Positions 17,623 through 27,317 of a DNA stretch of 64,000 bases are shown piece after piece. Under the pieces are notes generated by a model. That model saw only the letters and a list, made by a program, of their open reading frames with translations, searched no databases and was not told the DNA's origin. Each line of letters begins with the position of its first letter. The first letter of the stretch is position 1. This DNA is from Flavobacteriaceae bacterium NBU2973 (GTDB lineage Bacteria; Bacteroidota; Bacteroidia; Flavobacteriales; Flavobacteriaceae): assembly GCA_026162565.1 (NCBI GenBank), contig JAOEIQ010000007.1:1-64000 (forward strand), read 5' to 3'. The translations under genes and the position numbers were made by a program.

Positions 17623-18198
17623 CTAGTTCTCGTCTAAATAAACTATCCCAGTAACTTCAGAGAGTCCTCCCTTTTCAATCTTACTATCAGAACTGTAAGC
17701 ATTAGCATTTACAATTTGATCTTTTGATTTATACGTTACGGGCTGGTTAGTAAACAACCATTCTTTTTCCTGATCGTAATATAATTGCTCAGCAAATAAT
17801 GTGTCATTAGTTTGTGTTACTATTATAACATTTTTTCGAAGATCTATTAAATCTGTTTCTGTAAAGATCGTTGCTTCGTCAGAAAAAATATTACTCTGAC
17901 CTCCATCATCATCAAAAACAATTAGATGAATGCCTTCAGGAAATTCTTGATATCCAAAATCTCTGTTACTAAAATCTAACATTTTAGGACTTATTAGGTT
18001 TGCCTTAACGGAGCTTTGACTGGAGGTATCTGCTAGTTTTGAAGTGTATTTTAGGTTAATATTTTCTGCTTCAGAGATGGGCTCTGTTTGCGGCATACCA
18101 ATATTCTGAATATCTTTAAAATTATCTTGGCATGAAAAAACTATGGTCACAGCAAACACTGTGACCATAAAAAATTTATTATGTTTTAATTTAAACAT
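17623..18198 (-). CDS. lptC: LptC-like lipopolysaccharide export protein
   Basis: 191 residues from the ATG at 18198, which overlaps the TPR gene stop as TAATG; the longer reading from 18237 is rejected. The N-terminus is a hydrophobic segment ending FSCQD, so it is probably lipidated rather than held by a helix. The rest has the LptC beta-jellyroll pattern, with repeated short strands (IFSDEATIFTETDLIDL, TLFAEQLYYDQEKEWLF). LptC bridges LptFGB and LptA in LPS transport. The overlap with the TPR gene and the nearby envelope genes support the call. Confidence 0.83.
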   Translation of the reverse strand: MFKLKHNKFFMVTVFAVTIVFSCQDNFKDIQNIGMPQTEPISEAENINLKYTSKLADTSSQSSVKANLISPKMLDFSNRDFGYQEFPEGIHLIVFDDDGGQSNIFSDEATIFTETDLIDLRKNVIIVTQTNDTLFAEQLYYDQEKEWLFTNQPVTYKSKDQIVNANAYSSDSKIEKGGLSEVTGIVYLDEN

Positions 18199-19550
18199 TA
18201 GATTTTTGGTACTGTAACACTTCTTTGTATCCAACAACCAATTCTAATAGTAGTTCCTCCGTTACCAGCACTAAATATTTCTGATTTTTGTGGAGCTTTA
18301 GCCTCATAGTTAGCAGCTAAACTACTATTTCCTGCTTTTCTAGCTTCTTGAGCAGCTAACCAAAAAACAGCACGTTTATTGAAGTTAGTATCACCACAGT
18401 CGTTAGCACTAGAAGCATACATTCTTGCTATAGCTTCGTATGGTGTTTTATTAGAAGGGTTTAACTTTAATGCTTCACCATAATAATTTCTTGCTTTACT
18501 GTAGCTACCTGCATTTCTAAATTTATTAGCAATAGTTTTATATAATTTAGCCTTTTTAAAGTTATCTGACTCTAGACTTATTGCTTGCTCATAAAATGTT
18601 ACAGCTTCACTAGTTTTTCCTTCTTTATCCTTTAAAATTCCTAAATAATATGCTGAATTAGCTGAAGGACTTAAGTTATGATAAGCATTTACTAACTTAA
18701 AGAATAAAGGATCACTTGTGCAGTCTTTAGCAGACATTCTACCAGCAGCTCTTTGTAACCAAACCGCATCATTTTTATTCGCATCAAAATCTTTAGTGTA
18801 CAAAGGAATTAAAGTAGCACAATTAGCTCTTTCACCTAACTTACTATCTATACTTCCTGAAATCTTATCAAAAGCATCTAAATAGCTTTCGTAAGACTTT
18901 TTATACCTTCCCTCTTTTTTAGTTAAAGCAGTTCCAGCTTCTTCTTTAGTCACTAAAACATTAAGTAAATCTGAATAGTTTTTTACTTCATCCTCAACTT
19001 TTTCAACAACATCATCATACTTATTAAATAATGCTTGTGCTGGTTTAGCTCCAGCATCAAACAAATCTACCATTAAAGAGAAATAGGTATATAAACTTTT
19101 AGGGTTAGTAAACGTATCTTTATCTGCATTATAGGCAGTATCAAAACACTCATACAATTCAGCGTCAGATTTACCTAATTCTTCTTTATTATCATACATT
19201 AACTGACAAGCTTTTGCTGCAAACTCTCCTTTAGGAGTTTTACTTGCATAATGCAATCCTCTTTCTTCCCACATTTTAATTAAATCGTTTATAAATGCAA
19301 CTTTTTCAGCTCCGGAAGATTTATCAATTTTATGTTCTAATATTTTTTCACCATAAGTATAAATGGCTCTACTAAATTTAGGACAATCTTTCCTTAATTT
19401 CATAAATGATTCATATGCAGCATCATAATTTTTTGCTTTTGCATATTCTGACATAATTGAAAGATTTGTGTGACACTCTGCATCTTGAGCAAAAGTCACA
19501 TTAAAACCTAAAAACAGTAATACTGCTAATAATGTAAATTTCGTCTTCAT
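18198..19550 (-). CDS. Periplasmic TPR-repeat protein
   Basis: 450 residues from the ATG at 19550, preceding a signal peptide (MKTKFTLLAVLLFLGFNVTFA). Helical throughout. Recognisable tetratricopeptide repeats lie in the last third (AYYLGILKDKEGKTSEAVTF, then KARNYYGEALKLNPSNKTPY). The C-terminus is short and ends in a GGTTIRIGC segment. It follows the outer-membrane protein gene by 19 bp and overlaps lptC by 1 bp, so it is probably part of an envelope-assembly operon. Partner and role are unknown. Confidence 0.82.
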   Translation of the reverse strand: MKTKFTLLAVLLFLGFNVTFAQDAECHTNLSIMSEYAKAKNYDAAYESFMKLRKDCPKFSRAIYTYGEKILEHKIDKSSGAEKVAFINDLIKMWEERGLHYASKTPKGEFAAKACQLMYDNKEELGKSDAELYECFDTAYNADKDTFTNPKSLYTYFSLMVDLFDAGAKPAQALFNKYDDVVEKVEDEVKNYSDLLNVLVTKEEAGTALTKKEGRYKKSYESYLDAFDKISGSIDSKLGERANCATLIPLYTKDFDANKNDAVWLQRAAGRMSAKDCTSDPLFFKLVNAYHNLSPSANSAYYLGILKDKEGKTSEAVTFYEQAISLESDNFKKAKLYKTIANKFRNAGSYSKARNYYGEALKLNPSNKTPYEAIARMYASSANDCGDTNFNKRAVFWLAAQEARKAGNSSLAANYEAKAPQKSEIFSAGNGGTTIRIGCWIQRSVTVPKI

Positions 19551-19569
19551 TCTTTTTAATTTTAATCTG

Positions 19570-20904
19570 TTAGTCATATTTTCTTTTTTGGAACCATCTA
19601 TCATTTAATGATAAACTAATTTGGAAATTCATAAAATTCTCTTGAACTAGGTTGCTATTAGTTGTTCCACGCTTTCCAATTTCAAATCCTAAATTCGCAT
19701 TTGATATTACTCTACCAAATAATGAACGCCCAACTGGCATTCCTACTCCAAAAGATATGCCAAACTCTTTTATAGACTCATTATTCACTTTTAAACCTGT
19801 GTTTTCAAAACGGAAACCGCCTCTATATACTACACGTTTAAAGTAACTAGTAAGTGAGTTGTAGTTTGGTATGTAAAACCCACCCAATGAAAAAGTGGAT
19901 GCGTTTTCAAAGGTAGTGGTATTGTTGGTATTATTAAGTAAAGGGTTAGAGAAGTCTGCAGTGTTTTGGGCTACATATTCAGCTCCAATAAACCACTTAC
20001 TTCTCTCACCAACACCAGCACCAAAAGATAATCTAGAAGGCAATGTTAAGTCTGTTTCTTTTAACCCATTTTGCTCTAAAAAAGGATTCCCATCAATTGT
20101 ATTAACTTCGATTTCTTGACCAGTAGCTTCATTATATAAAATAGACGCAAATCTCCTTTGGTTATTTGAGGTTAATCTACTCTCCGGAGAATATGTAATT
20201 CCAGAAACTAATTCAATAGTTTCATTAAGCATTTTTTTATAACTCAAACCTAAATTAAAACTCAATCCGCTTAAGCTAGAGTTATCTATTTGTCTGGATT
20301 GATACGTTCGTAAGTTTCCATCTTCATCATATAAAAATTCAATAGCACTATTTTCTATTTTACCAAAATTATAATCAGTATTAACCCCTAGGCTTAATTC
20401 TTTAGTTATTTGATAGCCAACTCCTAGAAATACTTTATTTACTCCACCTTCACCACTAAACCTATTAGCAATATCATTATTAGAATTATTATTTTCTAAT
20501 TTATACCCTACTGATGTATAAGGTAAAATTCCAAACCCAAATCCAAGTTTACCTATAGGTACAGATAATGCTAAATAATCAAAAGTTGTCGACGTTACTT
20601 TATCGGTAGATTGATTTGTTTTTAAATTAGTTGAGTTATGACTAGCTCCAACAGCAAACTTTACAAATCTAGCCTCATTATTTAAACTAGACAGATTTAA
20701 ACCTCCATATGACGCAGGGTTTCTTAAATTAATGTGAATACTATCAGTATAAATACTCAAACCTCCCATACTCTGATTTTCAACAGTACCTCTAAACTTC
20801 AAACTACCGATACCAAAATAAGAATAGGGTGAAGCTGTACCTTGCTGTGCATTTACGCTAATTGCAAAAACTGTGATTAAAACTAATAATAGTCTCTTTG
20901 TCAT
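19570..20904 (-). CDS. Outer-membrane beta-barrel protein (FadL-like)
   Basis: 444 residues with signal peptide MTKRLLLVLITVFAISVNA. The mature start QQGTASPYSYFGIGSL and the following SMGGLSIYTDS..NLRNPASYGGL are typical of Bacteroidota FadL/OmpP1-like barrels. The rest alternates short amphipathic strands and ends with an aromatic-rich SLNDRWFQKRKYD rather than a terminal Phe. Likely a porin or hydrophobic-compound channel; the substrate is unknown. The ATG directly follows the coaX stop with no gap. Confidence 0.78.
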   Translation of the reverse strand: MTKRLLLVLITVFAISVNAQQGTASPYSYFGIGSLKFRGTVENQSMGGLSIYTDSIHINLRNPASYGGLNLSSLNNEARFVKFAVGASHNSTNLKTNQSTDKVTSTTFDYLALSVPIGKLGFGFGILPYTSVGYKLENNNSNNDIANRFSGEGGVNKVFLGVGYQITKELSLGVNTDYNFGKIENSAIEFLYDEDGNLRTYQSRQIDNSSLSGLSFNLGLSYKKMLNETIELVSGITYSPESRLTSNNQRRFASILYNEATGQEIEVNTIDGNPFLEQNGLKETDLTLPSRLSFGAGVGERSKWFIGAEYVAQNTADFSNPLLNNTNNTTTFENASTFSLGGFYIPNYNSLTSYFKRVVYRGGFRFENTGLKVNNESIKEFGISFGVGMPVGRSLFGRVISNANLGFEIGKRGTTNSNLVQENFMNFQISLSLNDRWFQKRKYD

Positions 20905-21630
20905 TTACTTTGAATTGTATTCTAAAATGTAATTTAATCCCTCTAATAAGAAATTTGAGTTCGCAAATATGCTACTTTTTAATCGCTTTGACAAGAATTT
21001 AGCATCTCCTCCTGTTAAAATAACTGTTAAATCTGAATATTTTGTTTCGTATTCATTAACAATTCCTTCAATCTCCTTTATAATCCCAAAAACAACACCT
21101 GAATGAATAGATGTTTTAGTAGAATTTCCAATTAATATTTTCGGTTGTCTTTTTGCTAATAACGGTAAGTTTGCTGTAAAATTATGAAGTGCTTTATAGC
21201 GCAATCTAATTCCAGGAGATATGGCACCTCCTAAATATTCATTTTTAGAATTAACAAAGTCATATGTGATACAACTTCCTGCATCAATGATTAGGACATT
21301 ATTTTTTGGAAATTGTTCTACAGATGCTGAAACTAAAGCTATTCTATCAACACCAAGAGTTTTAGGTGTAGCGTATAAATTTTTAAAAGGAACTTTTGTG
21401 TTATGATTAAGTTCTAATAATGCTGTGCTTTTTTTTAAAGCATTAATAGCTGATTTAGGTAATCTCCCAACAGAACTAACAATACCTTTATCAATAGTAT
21501 ATGATTTAAAAATATCTTGTATACTTTTTTCAAACTCATCTTGATTTGCAGACAGTCTCTTTATAAGTTTATTTTTACTGTAAACCGCCAGTTTAATGTA
21601 AGTATTGCCTACGTCAATTATTAAATTCAT
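20905..21630 (-). CDS. coaX: Type III pantothenate kinase
   Basis: 241 residues. The ASKHA-fold phosphate motif is at the start (IIDVGNTYIK, residues 4-13); the second core motif reads DAGSCITYDF and the third LTGGDAKFL. The enzyme phosphorylates pantothenate as the first step of coenzyme A synthesis. It is the first gene of the minus-strand cluster running to the PpiD-like gene and shares its upstream region with the tRNA-Phe promoter pointing the other way. Confidence 0.93.
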   Translation of the reverse strand: MNLIIDVGNTYIKLAVYSKNKLIKRLSANQDEFEKSIQDIFKSYTIDKGIVSSVGRLPKSAINALKKSTALLELNHNTKVPFKNLYATPKTLGVDRIALVSASVEQFPKNNVLIIDAGSCITYDFVNSKNEYLGGAISPGIRLRYKALHNFTANLPLLAKRQPKILIGNSTKTSIHSGVVFGIIKEIEGIVNEYETKYSDLTVILTGGDAKFLSKRLKSSIFANSNFLLEGLNYILEYNSK

Positions 21631-21681
21631 ATATCAAAATAAAAGCTGTAAATTTACAAAACGAATTTTTATAAATTTTCT

Positions 21682-21712
21682 TTTGCGAATATTAAAATTG
21701 CATATATATTTG
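21682..21712 (+). promoter_or_regulatory. Consensus Bacteroidota promoter for tRNA-Phe
   Basis: TTTG at 21682-21685, a 19-bp spacer, then TATATTTG at 21705-21712. This matches TTTG-N19-TAnnTTTG exactly. Transcription should begin near 21719, about 14 bp before the mature tRNA. Confidence 0.8.
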
Positions 21713-21732
21713 CAACCGCAATTTATGCAACT

Positions 21733-21808
21733 GGTGCCTTAGCTCAGTTGGTAGAGCAAAGGACTGAAAATCCTTGTGTCCCTGGTTCGATTCCTGGAGG
21801 CACCACCA
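21733..21808 (+). tRNA. tRNA-Phe (anticodon GAA)
   Basis: 76 nt including an encoded CCA. The acceptor stem is GGTGCCT / AGGCACC with discriminator A. The D arm has AGCTCAGTTGGTAGAGC, the anticodon loop is CTGAAAA (GAA), and the T arm has GGTTCGATTCC. Confidence 0.98.
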
Positions 21809-21810
21809 CT

Positions 21811-21841
21811 AAAAAGCCGATTCATTTGAATCGGCTTTTTT
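21811..21841. terminator. Terminator shared by tRNA-Phe and the sugar transporter gene
   Basis: Stem AAAAAGCCGATTCA / TGAATCGGCTTTTT with a T run on the plus strand and an A run before it, 3 bp after the tRNA CCA. The transporter stop is 27 bp further on the opposite strand. Confidence 0.85.
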
Positions 21842-21867
21842 GCTTTATAAGATTTCGTAAAATAAAT

Positions 21868-23409
21868 TTAAATTGAACTTAACAATTCGATCTCTAGTTG
21901 TTCTAGAGATTTTCCTTTTGTTTCAGGTAATATTTTTAAAAGTACTAAAAAACCTATAAAGGCTATTATACCAAAAATAAAAAAGCTTAATGCATTTCCT
22001 AAATTTGATAACTCCCACGGAAAAATTAATTGAACTAAAGAGCTAATTAATGAGTTAACAAATGCTATTACTCCAATTACCAAACCTCTATATTTCAATG
22101 GATATAATTCTGAAAGTAAAACCCACATTACAGGACCAAGTGAGAAAGCGAAACAGGCTACAAAACCTAATATCCCTAAAAGTATTAAGGTAGCATTGAC
22201 TGAAGTCGCCTCCTCTAAAATAGCACCATCATTTTTACTATATATTGCATTACCCAAAATTGACTTTACAGTACTTTTAAAGTCTACATCATTATAATAA
22301 GTTTTATCTACAATTGACAATAATCGTTCTGAGTCAGAAAAATCAAATTGATTAATACTTTCTTCAGATAACTTATATGTTGCTTGGCTAAATCCATAAG
22401 AACATAACATTAAACAAATGGAAACACCTGCTGTACCAATTAACAATAATGGCCTTCTTCCCATTTTATCAATGGTATAAATAGCAACAAAAGTAAACAC
22501 AACAGATATGGAACTTAATAAAACACCCGATGAAAAAGCAGCATCCGTTCCAATTCCTGTTTGTTTAAATATGGAAGTTGCATAAAAGTAAATAGCATTA
22601 ATTCCGGTAATCTGCTGTAATATGCCCACAATCAAACCCACAATTAAAATAAAACGCAATGATTTTTTTAGTAAATCTTTGAGCTTCACTTCAGATTTAT
22701 TTGAATCATCATTTATATTTTCTTGTATTGAATGAATCTCCATGTTAGCCCTTTTAACTCCATGTAATTGAGATAAAATATTTTTTGCATTTTCAAAATT
22801 CCCATTTAGGCATAACCATCTTGGGCTTTTAGGTATAAAAAACAAAAAGATAAAATACAGTAATGCTGGAATTAATTCAACACCAAGCATCCATCTCCAG
22901 ACATTTTCAGCATCGAGAAATGTGTTTTCTTGAGTAGTATATTTGTTAAAAAAGTAATTGCTTAAAAATGCAGCGAAAAATCCAAAAACGATATTTAACT
23001 GTTGTAATGAGACAAGTTTACCTCTGTTTTCAGGTGATGAAATTTCAGCAATATACATAGGAGCTAGAACTAAAGCAGCACCAAAAGCTAATCCTCCTAT
23101 TATACGAGCTACATAAAGCATCTCATAGGAAATTGCTATTGAAGAAAATAGAGCTGATATAGCATATAATATTGCTACAAAAATCAAAATAGTTTTTCGA
23201 CCAAACTGATCGCTCAACCTCCCAGAAAATAGCATAGCTATCATAGCTGCAAATGAAGGTGAACTCACTACCCAACCTGTTTGCATATCATTCAAATTAA
23301 ATTCCGGGCCAGCATAAGACATGACACCTGAAATTATTCCAGCATCAAAACCAAAAAGAAAACCTCCTAGCGAAACTACAAAAGCAATAAAAATTAGTTT
23401 TTTATTCAT
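21868..23409 (-). CDS. Sugar porter family MFS transporter
   Basis: 513 residues, twelve membrane helices. Family motifs are present: GFDAGIISG near residue 21-29, GRLSDQFGRK in loop 2-3, PKSPRWL after helix 6, QQITGINAIYFYA in helix 7 and PETKGKSLE at the C-terminus. These mark a proton-coupled or facilitated monosaccharide or polyol importer. An extra loop of about 50 residues (roughly 345-395, rich in Ser, Asp and Asn) lies between helices 9 and 10 and probably faces the periplasm. The downstream neighbour on this strand is the tRNA; no catabolic sugar genes are adjacent. Confidence 0.9.
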   Translation of the reverse strand: MNKKLIFIAFVVSLGGFLFGFDAGIISGVMSYAGPEFNLNDMQTGWVVSSPSFAAMIAMLFSGRLSDQFGRKTILIFVAILYAISALFSSIAISYEMLYVARIIGGLAFGAALVLAPMYIAEISSPENRGKLVSLQQLNIVFGFFAAFLSNYFFNKYTTQENTFLDAENVWRWMLGVELIPALLYFIFLFFIPKSPRWLCLNGNFENAKNILSQLHGVKRANMEIHSIQENINDDSNKSEVKLKDLLKKSLRFILIVGLIVGILQQITGINAIYFYATSIFKQTGIGTDAAFSSGVLLSSISVVFTFVAIYTIDKMGRRPLLLIGTAGVSICLMLCSYGFSQATYKLSEESINQFDFSDSERLLSIVDKTYYNDVDFKSTVKSILGNAIYSKNDGAILEEATSVNATLILLGILGFVACFAFSLGPVMWVLLSELYPLKYRGLVIGVIAFVNSLISSLVQLIFPWELSNLGNALSFFIFGIIAFIGFLVLLKILPETKGKSLEQLEIELLSSI

Positions 23410-23481
23410 AGCAGATGAATGAAAGCAAAAAATAGAGCCTTTAAAAGGTAATAGTTAATAATTATTCAAACAGAAAAAAAT

Positions 23482-24429
23482 CTAACTGTTTTTTTTTAAT
23501 TCAGTTAACATAACTTGAGTTGTTTTACCTAAATCAAAATCAGGTTGCCAACCCCAATCAGCTCTTGCTTTTTCATCGTTTATAGACTTTGGCCAAGAAT
23601 CTGCAATGGCTTGTCTAAAATCTGGAGAATAACTTATTTTAAAATTAGGTAAATGTTCTTTAATTGTATTAGCAATCTCTTTAGGAGAGAAACTCATTGC
23701 TCCTATATTATAGGATGATCTAATCGTAATATTATTAGACTTTTCCTCCATGATACTGATAGTAGCTTTAATTGCATCATCCATAAACATCATTGGTAAA
23801 TAGGTGTCTTGGCTTAAAAAACACGTATATGTTTCATTATTAATTGCTTCATGATAAATTTCTACAGCATAATCAGTTGTACCTCCTCCTGGCATTGCTT
23901 TATGGCTGATAATTCCTGGATAACGTAAACTTCTAACATCAACACCATATTTTTCATGGTAATACTCACACCAGCGTTCTCCAACTTGTTTTGTTATACC
24001 ATAAACTGTTGTAGGCTCCATAATGGTATGTTGTGGCACGTTTACTTTAGGAGTTGTTGGTCCAAAAACAGCAATACTTGAAGGCCAAAATATTTTATCA
24101 ATTACTTTTTCTTTAGCAAGATTTAAAACATGAAATAGAGAATTCATGTTTAAGTCCCATGCTTCCATCGGATATTTTTCTCCTGTAGCACTCAAAAGAG
24201 CAGCCATTAAATAAACTGTTTTCACATTGTTATGCTTACAGCAATCCTTAACAGCATTAAAATTTTTAGCATCAATAATTTCAAATGGTCCCGAATTTAC
24301 TAAATCTAGATTTCTAGTATTAATATCACTAGCTATTACGGAATCTATACCATGAATTTCTCTTAATTTCATTGTAAGTTCGGTTCCTATTTGTCCACAA
24401 GCACCAATTATTAGTATAGTCTCGGTCAT
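23482..24429 (-). CDS. NAD-dependent SDR, probable L-threonine 3-dehydrogenase
   Basis: 315 residues of the extended short-chain dehydrogenase/epimerase fold. The NAD-binding motif is IGACGQIGTEL (residues 7-17). The catalytic Tyr-Lys pair is in YGITK, with Ser in WPSSIAVFG. The segment SLRYPGIISHKAMPGGGTTDYA is typical of the epimerase-like threonine dehydrogenases of Flavobacteria, which oxidise L-threonine to 2-amino-3-ketobutyrate. A sugar-nucleotide epimerase is the alternative but fits less well. It stands alone and is divergent from the lipoprotein gene. Confidence 0.82.
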   Translation of the reverse strand: MTETILIIGACGQIGTELTMKLREIHGIDSVIASDINTRNLDLVNSGPFEIIDAKNFNAVKDCCKHNNVKTVYLMAALLSATGEKYPMEAWDLNMNSLFHVLNLAKEKVIDKIFWPSSIAVFGPTTPKVNVPQHTIMEPTTVYGITKQVGERWCEYYHEKYGVDVRSLRYPGIISHKAMPGGGTTDYAVEIYHEAINNETYTCFLSQDTYLPMMFMDDAIKATISIMEEKSNNITIRSSYNIGAMSFSPKEIANTIKEHLPNFKISYSPDFRQAIADSWPKSINDEKARADWGWQPDFDLGKTTQVMLTELKKNS

Positions 24430-24474
24430 TGATATAATTATTGAATATATTTCAAAAATAACGAAGTTTTAATT

Positions 24475-24482
24475 TAAATTTG
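24475..24482 (+). promoter_or_regulatory. Putative -7 element upstream of the lipoprotein gene
   Basis: TAAATTTG fits TAnnTTTG and lies 48 bp before the ATG at 24531. TTTC at 24450-24453 is an imperfect -33 match with a 21-bp spacer. Confidence 0.4.
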
Positions 24483-24530
24483 ACAAAAAAAACACAAAAT
24501 AAATTCTGTTTTTTATTAAATTTCTTATTA

Positions 24531-25064
24531 ATGAAAAAGTCTTTTCTTAAAGTTCTACTTCTTTTATTCCTCACTCCATTTTTACTTATTAATTGTAAGA
24601 AAGAAGATCAAACTGAAATTACTAACAAAAATGAAGTCCAAAATTCAAATAAAATAACCAAAAGTGATATTAATGACATAAAGTATATAGATTATATATT
24701 AAGTGATCAATCTGTAAAAGCAGTATCTGAATGGGTGAAGTTTCAAGAATTACAGGAAGAAATAGAAAAATTAAAAAACGGAGAAATCAATTTTTTTAAA
24801 GAAGATATTGTTCTAATAACAACACTGTTTGAAGAGTTAGAAAATACTATTCCTGTAAACATTAACAATCCAGAGGTTACTACACGAATTACTGTTTTAA
24901 AGAATACTTTATTTAATTTAAATTCTGAATTAAACCTCGAGCGAAGCGATAAAAGTCATAGCTTAAAATCTATTAAAGAGCTTCTTATAGCTTCATCAAA
25001 CTTAAAACTTCAAATTAACAAGAAGTTAGAAATGGACTCTCAAAATATAATTAAACCGCAATAA
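24531..25064 (+). CDS. Putative lipoprotein of unknown function
   Basis: 177 residues from the ATG at 24531; the earlier in-frame TTG at 24480 overlaps the promoter and is rejected. The lipoprotein signal ends LLINCKKED, with Cys near residue 23 and acidic or polar residues after it. The remainder is Glu/Lys/Asn-rich and probably helical (coiled-coil-like around 60-80 and 125-160). No family recognised. It precedes the M13 peptidase by 109 bp on the same strand. Confidence 0.75.
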   Translation: MKKSFLKVLLLLFLTPFLLINCKKEDQTEITNKNEVQNSNKITKSDINDIKYIDYILSDQSVKAVSEWVKFQELQEEIEKLKNGEINFFKEDIVLITTLFEELENTIPVNINNPEVTTRITVLKNTLFNLNSELNLERSDKSHSLKSIKELLIASSNLKLQINKKLEMDSQNIIKPQ

Positions 25065-25173
25065 CATTTGAATTTACTTTCAAAAATCTTAATATTTTGT
25101 TAAGATGTAACAAAATCGCATTTCAAGCTTCTAAATAATAAGTAAATTGTACAATTAAACTAAAACAGAAAAA

Positions 25174-27234
25174 ATGAAAACCAATGCAAAAAGGTTATCT
25201 TTTGTTGCATGTCTAGCTTTTTTAAGCATATTGGCTTGTAAAGAAGATAAAAAAGAAATGGCTGAAGTTGAAAAAATTCCAGGTATTGTTCTAGAAAACA
25301 TGGATACTTCGGTTAACCCTAAAGATGACTTCTATAATTATGTAAATGGAACTTGGATGAAAACCAATACTATTCCTGATGACAGAACTCGTTGGGGAGG
25401 GTTTGGAGTATTACGTAAATCAACTGATGCTGACGTCCTAGAAATTATTAACACTTCTAAAGAGTTAGGCACATATGCAGATGGAACTGATCAGAAAAAA
25501 GCATTATTATTATTCGAATCCCAATTAGACACAGTAGCAAGAAATGAAGCTGGGATTGAACCATTAAAACCCTTATTAGAAGCTATTAACGGGATTAATA
25601 ATTTAAGTGATATGCAAACAGTGTTTGCAACTACTCTTGGTGTTTCTGCACCTTTTACTAGTCTTGGAGCTGGCCCAGATTTAAACGACAGTAGCATGAA
25701 TACTGCTTGGGTTGGGCCTGGAGGTTTAGGCTTACAACGAGATCGCTATTTAGATCAAGATGGAAATGCTAAAGACATAAGAAAAAAATATGTAGCTCAT
25801 GTAGCCAGAATGTTTCAATTTATTAACTACGATGAAGCAACGGCGCAACAAGCAGCTGAAAAAGTACTTGAAATGGAAACTAAACTTGCCGAACCTCGTT
25901 TAGACAAAGTACAAAGTAGAGATGTTCGTAATTATAACAACCCAATGACTATTGCTGAAGTGTCTAAAATGACACCAGTAATAGATTGGAATAAGATGAT
26001 TAATGATATGGGAATCAAGAAGCAACTTGATACAGTTCTTGTTTCTCAGCCAAAATACATGACTGCTCTTAACGAGTTTTTAAAAACTACTCCTATTGAA
26101 GATATTAAAACATTAATGACTTGGAGCACTTTAGATCAAGCAGCAGGTTATTTAACTACTGAAATAGAGAGAGCAAATTGGGAATTTTATAGCCAAGCAT
26201 TAAGCGGTGCAAAAGCGCAACGACCTGCTGACGAAAGAGCTTTAAGTAATGTTAATGGGTCTGTTGGTGAAGCCATTGGAAAATTGTATGTAGAAGCAAA
26301 ATTCCCACCAGAAGCTAAAGTTAAAGCAGAAAAAATGATTGCTAATGTTATTAAAGCTTTTCAGAATAGAATTACCAATTTAGATTGGATGAGTGATACC
26401 ACTAAAGCTAAAGCTATTGAAAAGCTTGATAAATTTACAGTAAAAATTGCCTATCCAGATGAGTGGGAAGACTACTCTGAATTAATGATTAAAGAAGGTA
26501 ATAGTTATGCTGAAAACATGCTAGCTGTTGGAAAATGGAATTTAGATAAAAACCTTTCTGAAATTTACGAACCTATTGATAAAAAAGAATGGGGAATGTC
26601 TCCTCAAACTGTTAATGCATACTTCAATCCTATTAATAATGAAATCGTATTTCCTGCAGCAATTTTACAACCACCTTTCTATAACTACACTGCAGATGAT
26701 GCTGTAAATTATGGTGGAATTGGTGCTGTTATTGGTCATGAAATATCTCATGCTTTTGATGATTCTGGAGCGCGTTTTGATGCAGACGGAAATGTAAATA
26801 ACTGGTGGACTCCAGAAGATTTAGAAGAGTTTACAAAAAGAGGAAATGCGCTTGCAGAACAGTACAGTGCAATTGAAGTTTTAGATAGTGTTTACATTAA
26901 TGGTAAGTTTACTTTAGGTGAGAACATTGGAGATTTAGGTGGAGTACTTGGTGCTTATGATGGTTTACAATTATTATTTGAAGAAGAAGGAAGACCAGAT
27001 GATATTGATGGATTTACTGCAGAACAACGTTTTTTTATGTCTTGGGCAACAGTTTGGAGAACTTTAATTCGTGAAGATGCTTTAAGAACACAAATTAAAA
27101 CTGATCCTCACTCGCCTGGTGTAAATAGAGCAATTCAACCTCTTAAAAATATTGATGCTTTCTATGAAGCTTTTGATATTAAAGAAGGTGACAAAATGTG
27201 GTTAGCTCCTGAAAAACGAGTTAGAATTTGGTAA
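25174..27234 (+). CDS. M13 (neprilysin-like) zinc endopeptidase lipoprotein
   Basis: 686 residues, full length for the family. The signal peptide ends SILACKED, a lipidation site at about residue 22. The N-terminal Peptidase_M13_N domain starts at NPKDDFYNYVNGTW. The zinc site HEISH is near residue 522 in VIGHEISHAFD, the third ligand Glu is in ENIGDLGG, and the end motif with DPHSPGVNRAIQPLKN is intact. It should cut small peptides outside the inner membrane. It fits the peptide-feeding genes elsewhere in the window. Confidence 0.94.
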   Translation: MKTNAKRLSFVACLAFLSILACKEDKKEMAEVEKIPGIVLENMDTSVNPKDDFYNYVNGTWMKTNTIPDDRTRWGGFGVLRKSTDADVLEIINTSKELGTYADGTDQKKALLLFESQLDTVARNEAGIEPLKPLLEAINGINNLSDMQTVFATTLGVSAPFTSLGAGPDLNDSSMNTAWVGPGGLGLQRDRYLDQDGNAKDIRKKYVAHVARMFQFINYDEATAQQAAEKVLEMETKLAEPRLDKVQSRDVRNYNNPMTIAEVSKMTPVIDWNKMINDMGIKKQLDTVLVSQPKYMTALNEFLKTTPIEDIKTLMTWSTLDQAAGYLTTEIERANWEFYSQALSGAKAQRPADERALSNVNGSVGEAIGKLYVEAKFPPEAKVKAEKMIANVIKAFQNRITNLDWMSDTTKAKAIEKLDKFTVKIAYPDEWEDYSELMIKEGNSYAENMLAVGKWNLDKNLSEIYEPIDKKEWGMSPQTVNAYFNPINNEIVFPAAILQPPFYNYTADDAVNYGGIGAVIGHEISHAFDDSGARFDADGNVNNWWTPEDLEEFTKRGNALAEQYSAIEVLDSVYINGKFTLGENIGDLGGVLGAYDGLQLLFEEEGRPDDIDGFTAEQRFFMSWATVWRTLIREDALRTQIKTDPHSPGVNRAIQPLKNIDAFYEAFDIKEGDKMWLAPEKRVRIW

Positions 27235-27253
27235 TAAAAATTCCAAATTAAAT

Positions 27254-27295
27254 AAAAAAGCAGCCTAGACAATTAGTATCTAGGCTGCTTTTTTT
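27254..27295. terminator. Strong bidirectional terminator
   Basis: A 16-bp perfect stem (AAAAAAGCAGCCTAGA / TCTAGGCTGCTTTTTT) with a 9-nt loop between the convergent M13 peptidase and TPR genes. Confidence 0.9.
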
Positions 27296-27317
27296 ATTTG
27301 AGATAATACTCTAAAAT

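Noticed and set aside
24939-24959. Short CTCGAG-GAAGCG sequence resembling a REP end
   Set aside because: It lies within a lipoprotein gene, does not match the 24-nt GIY-YIG hairpin, and has no partner copy.
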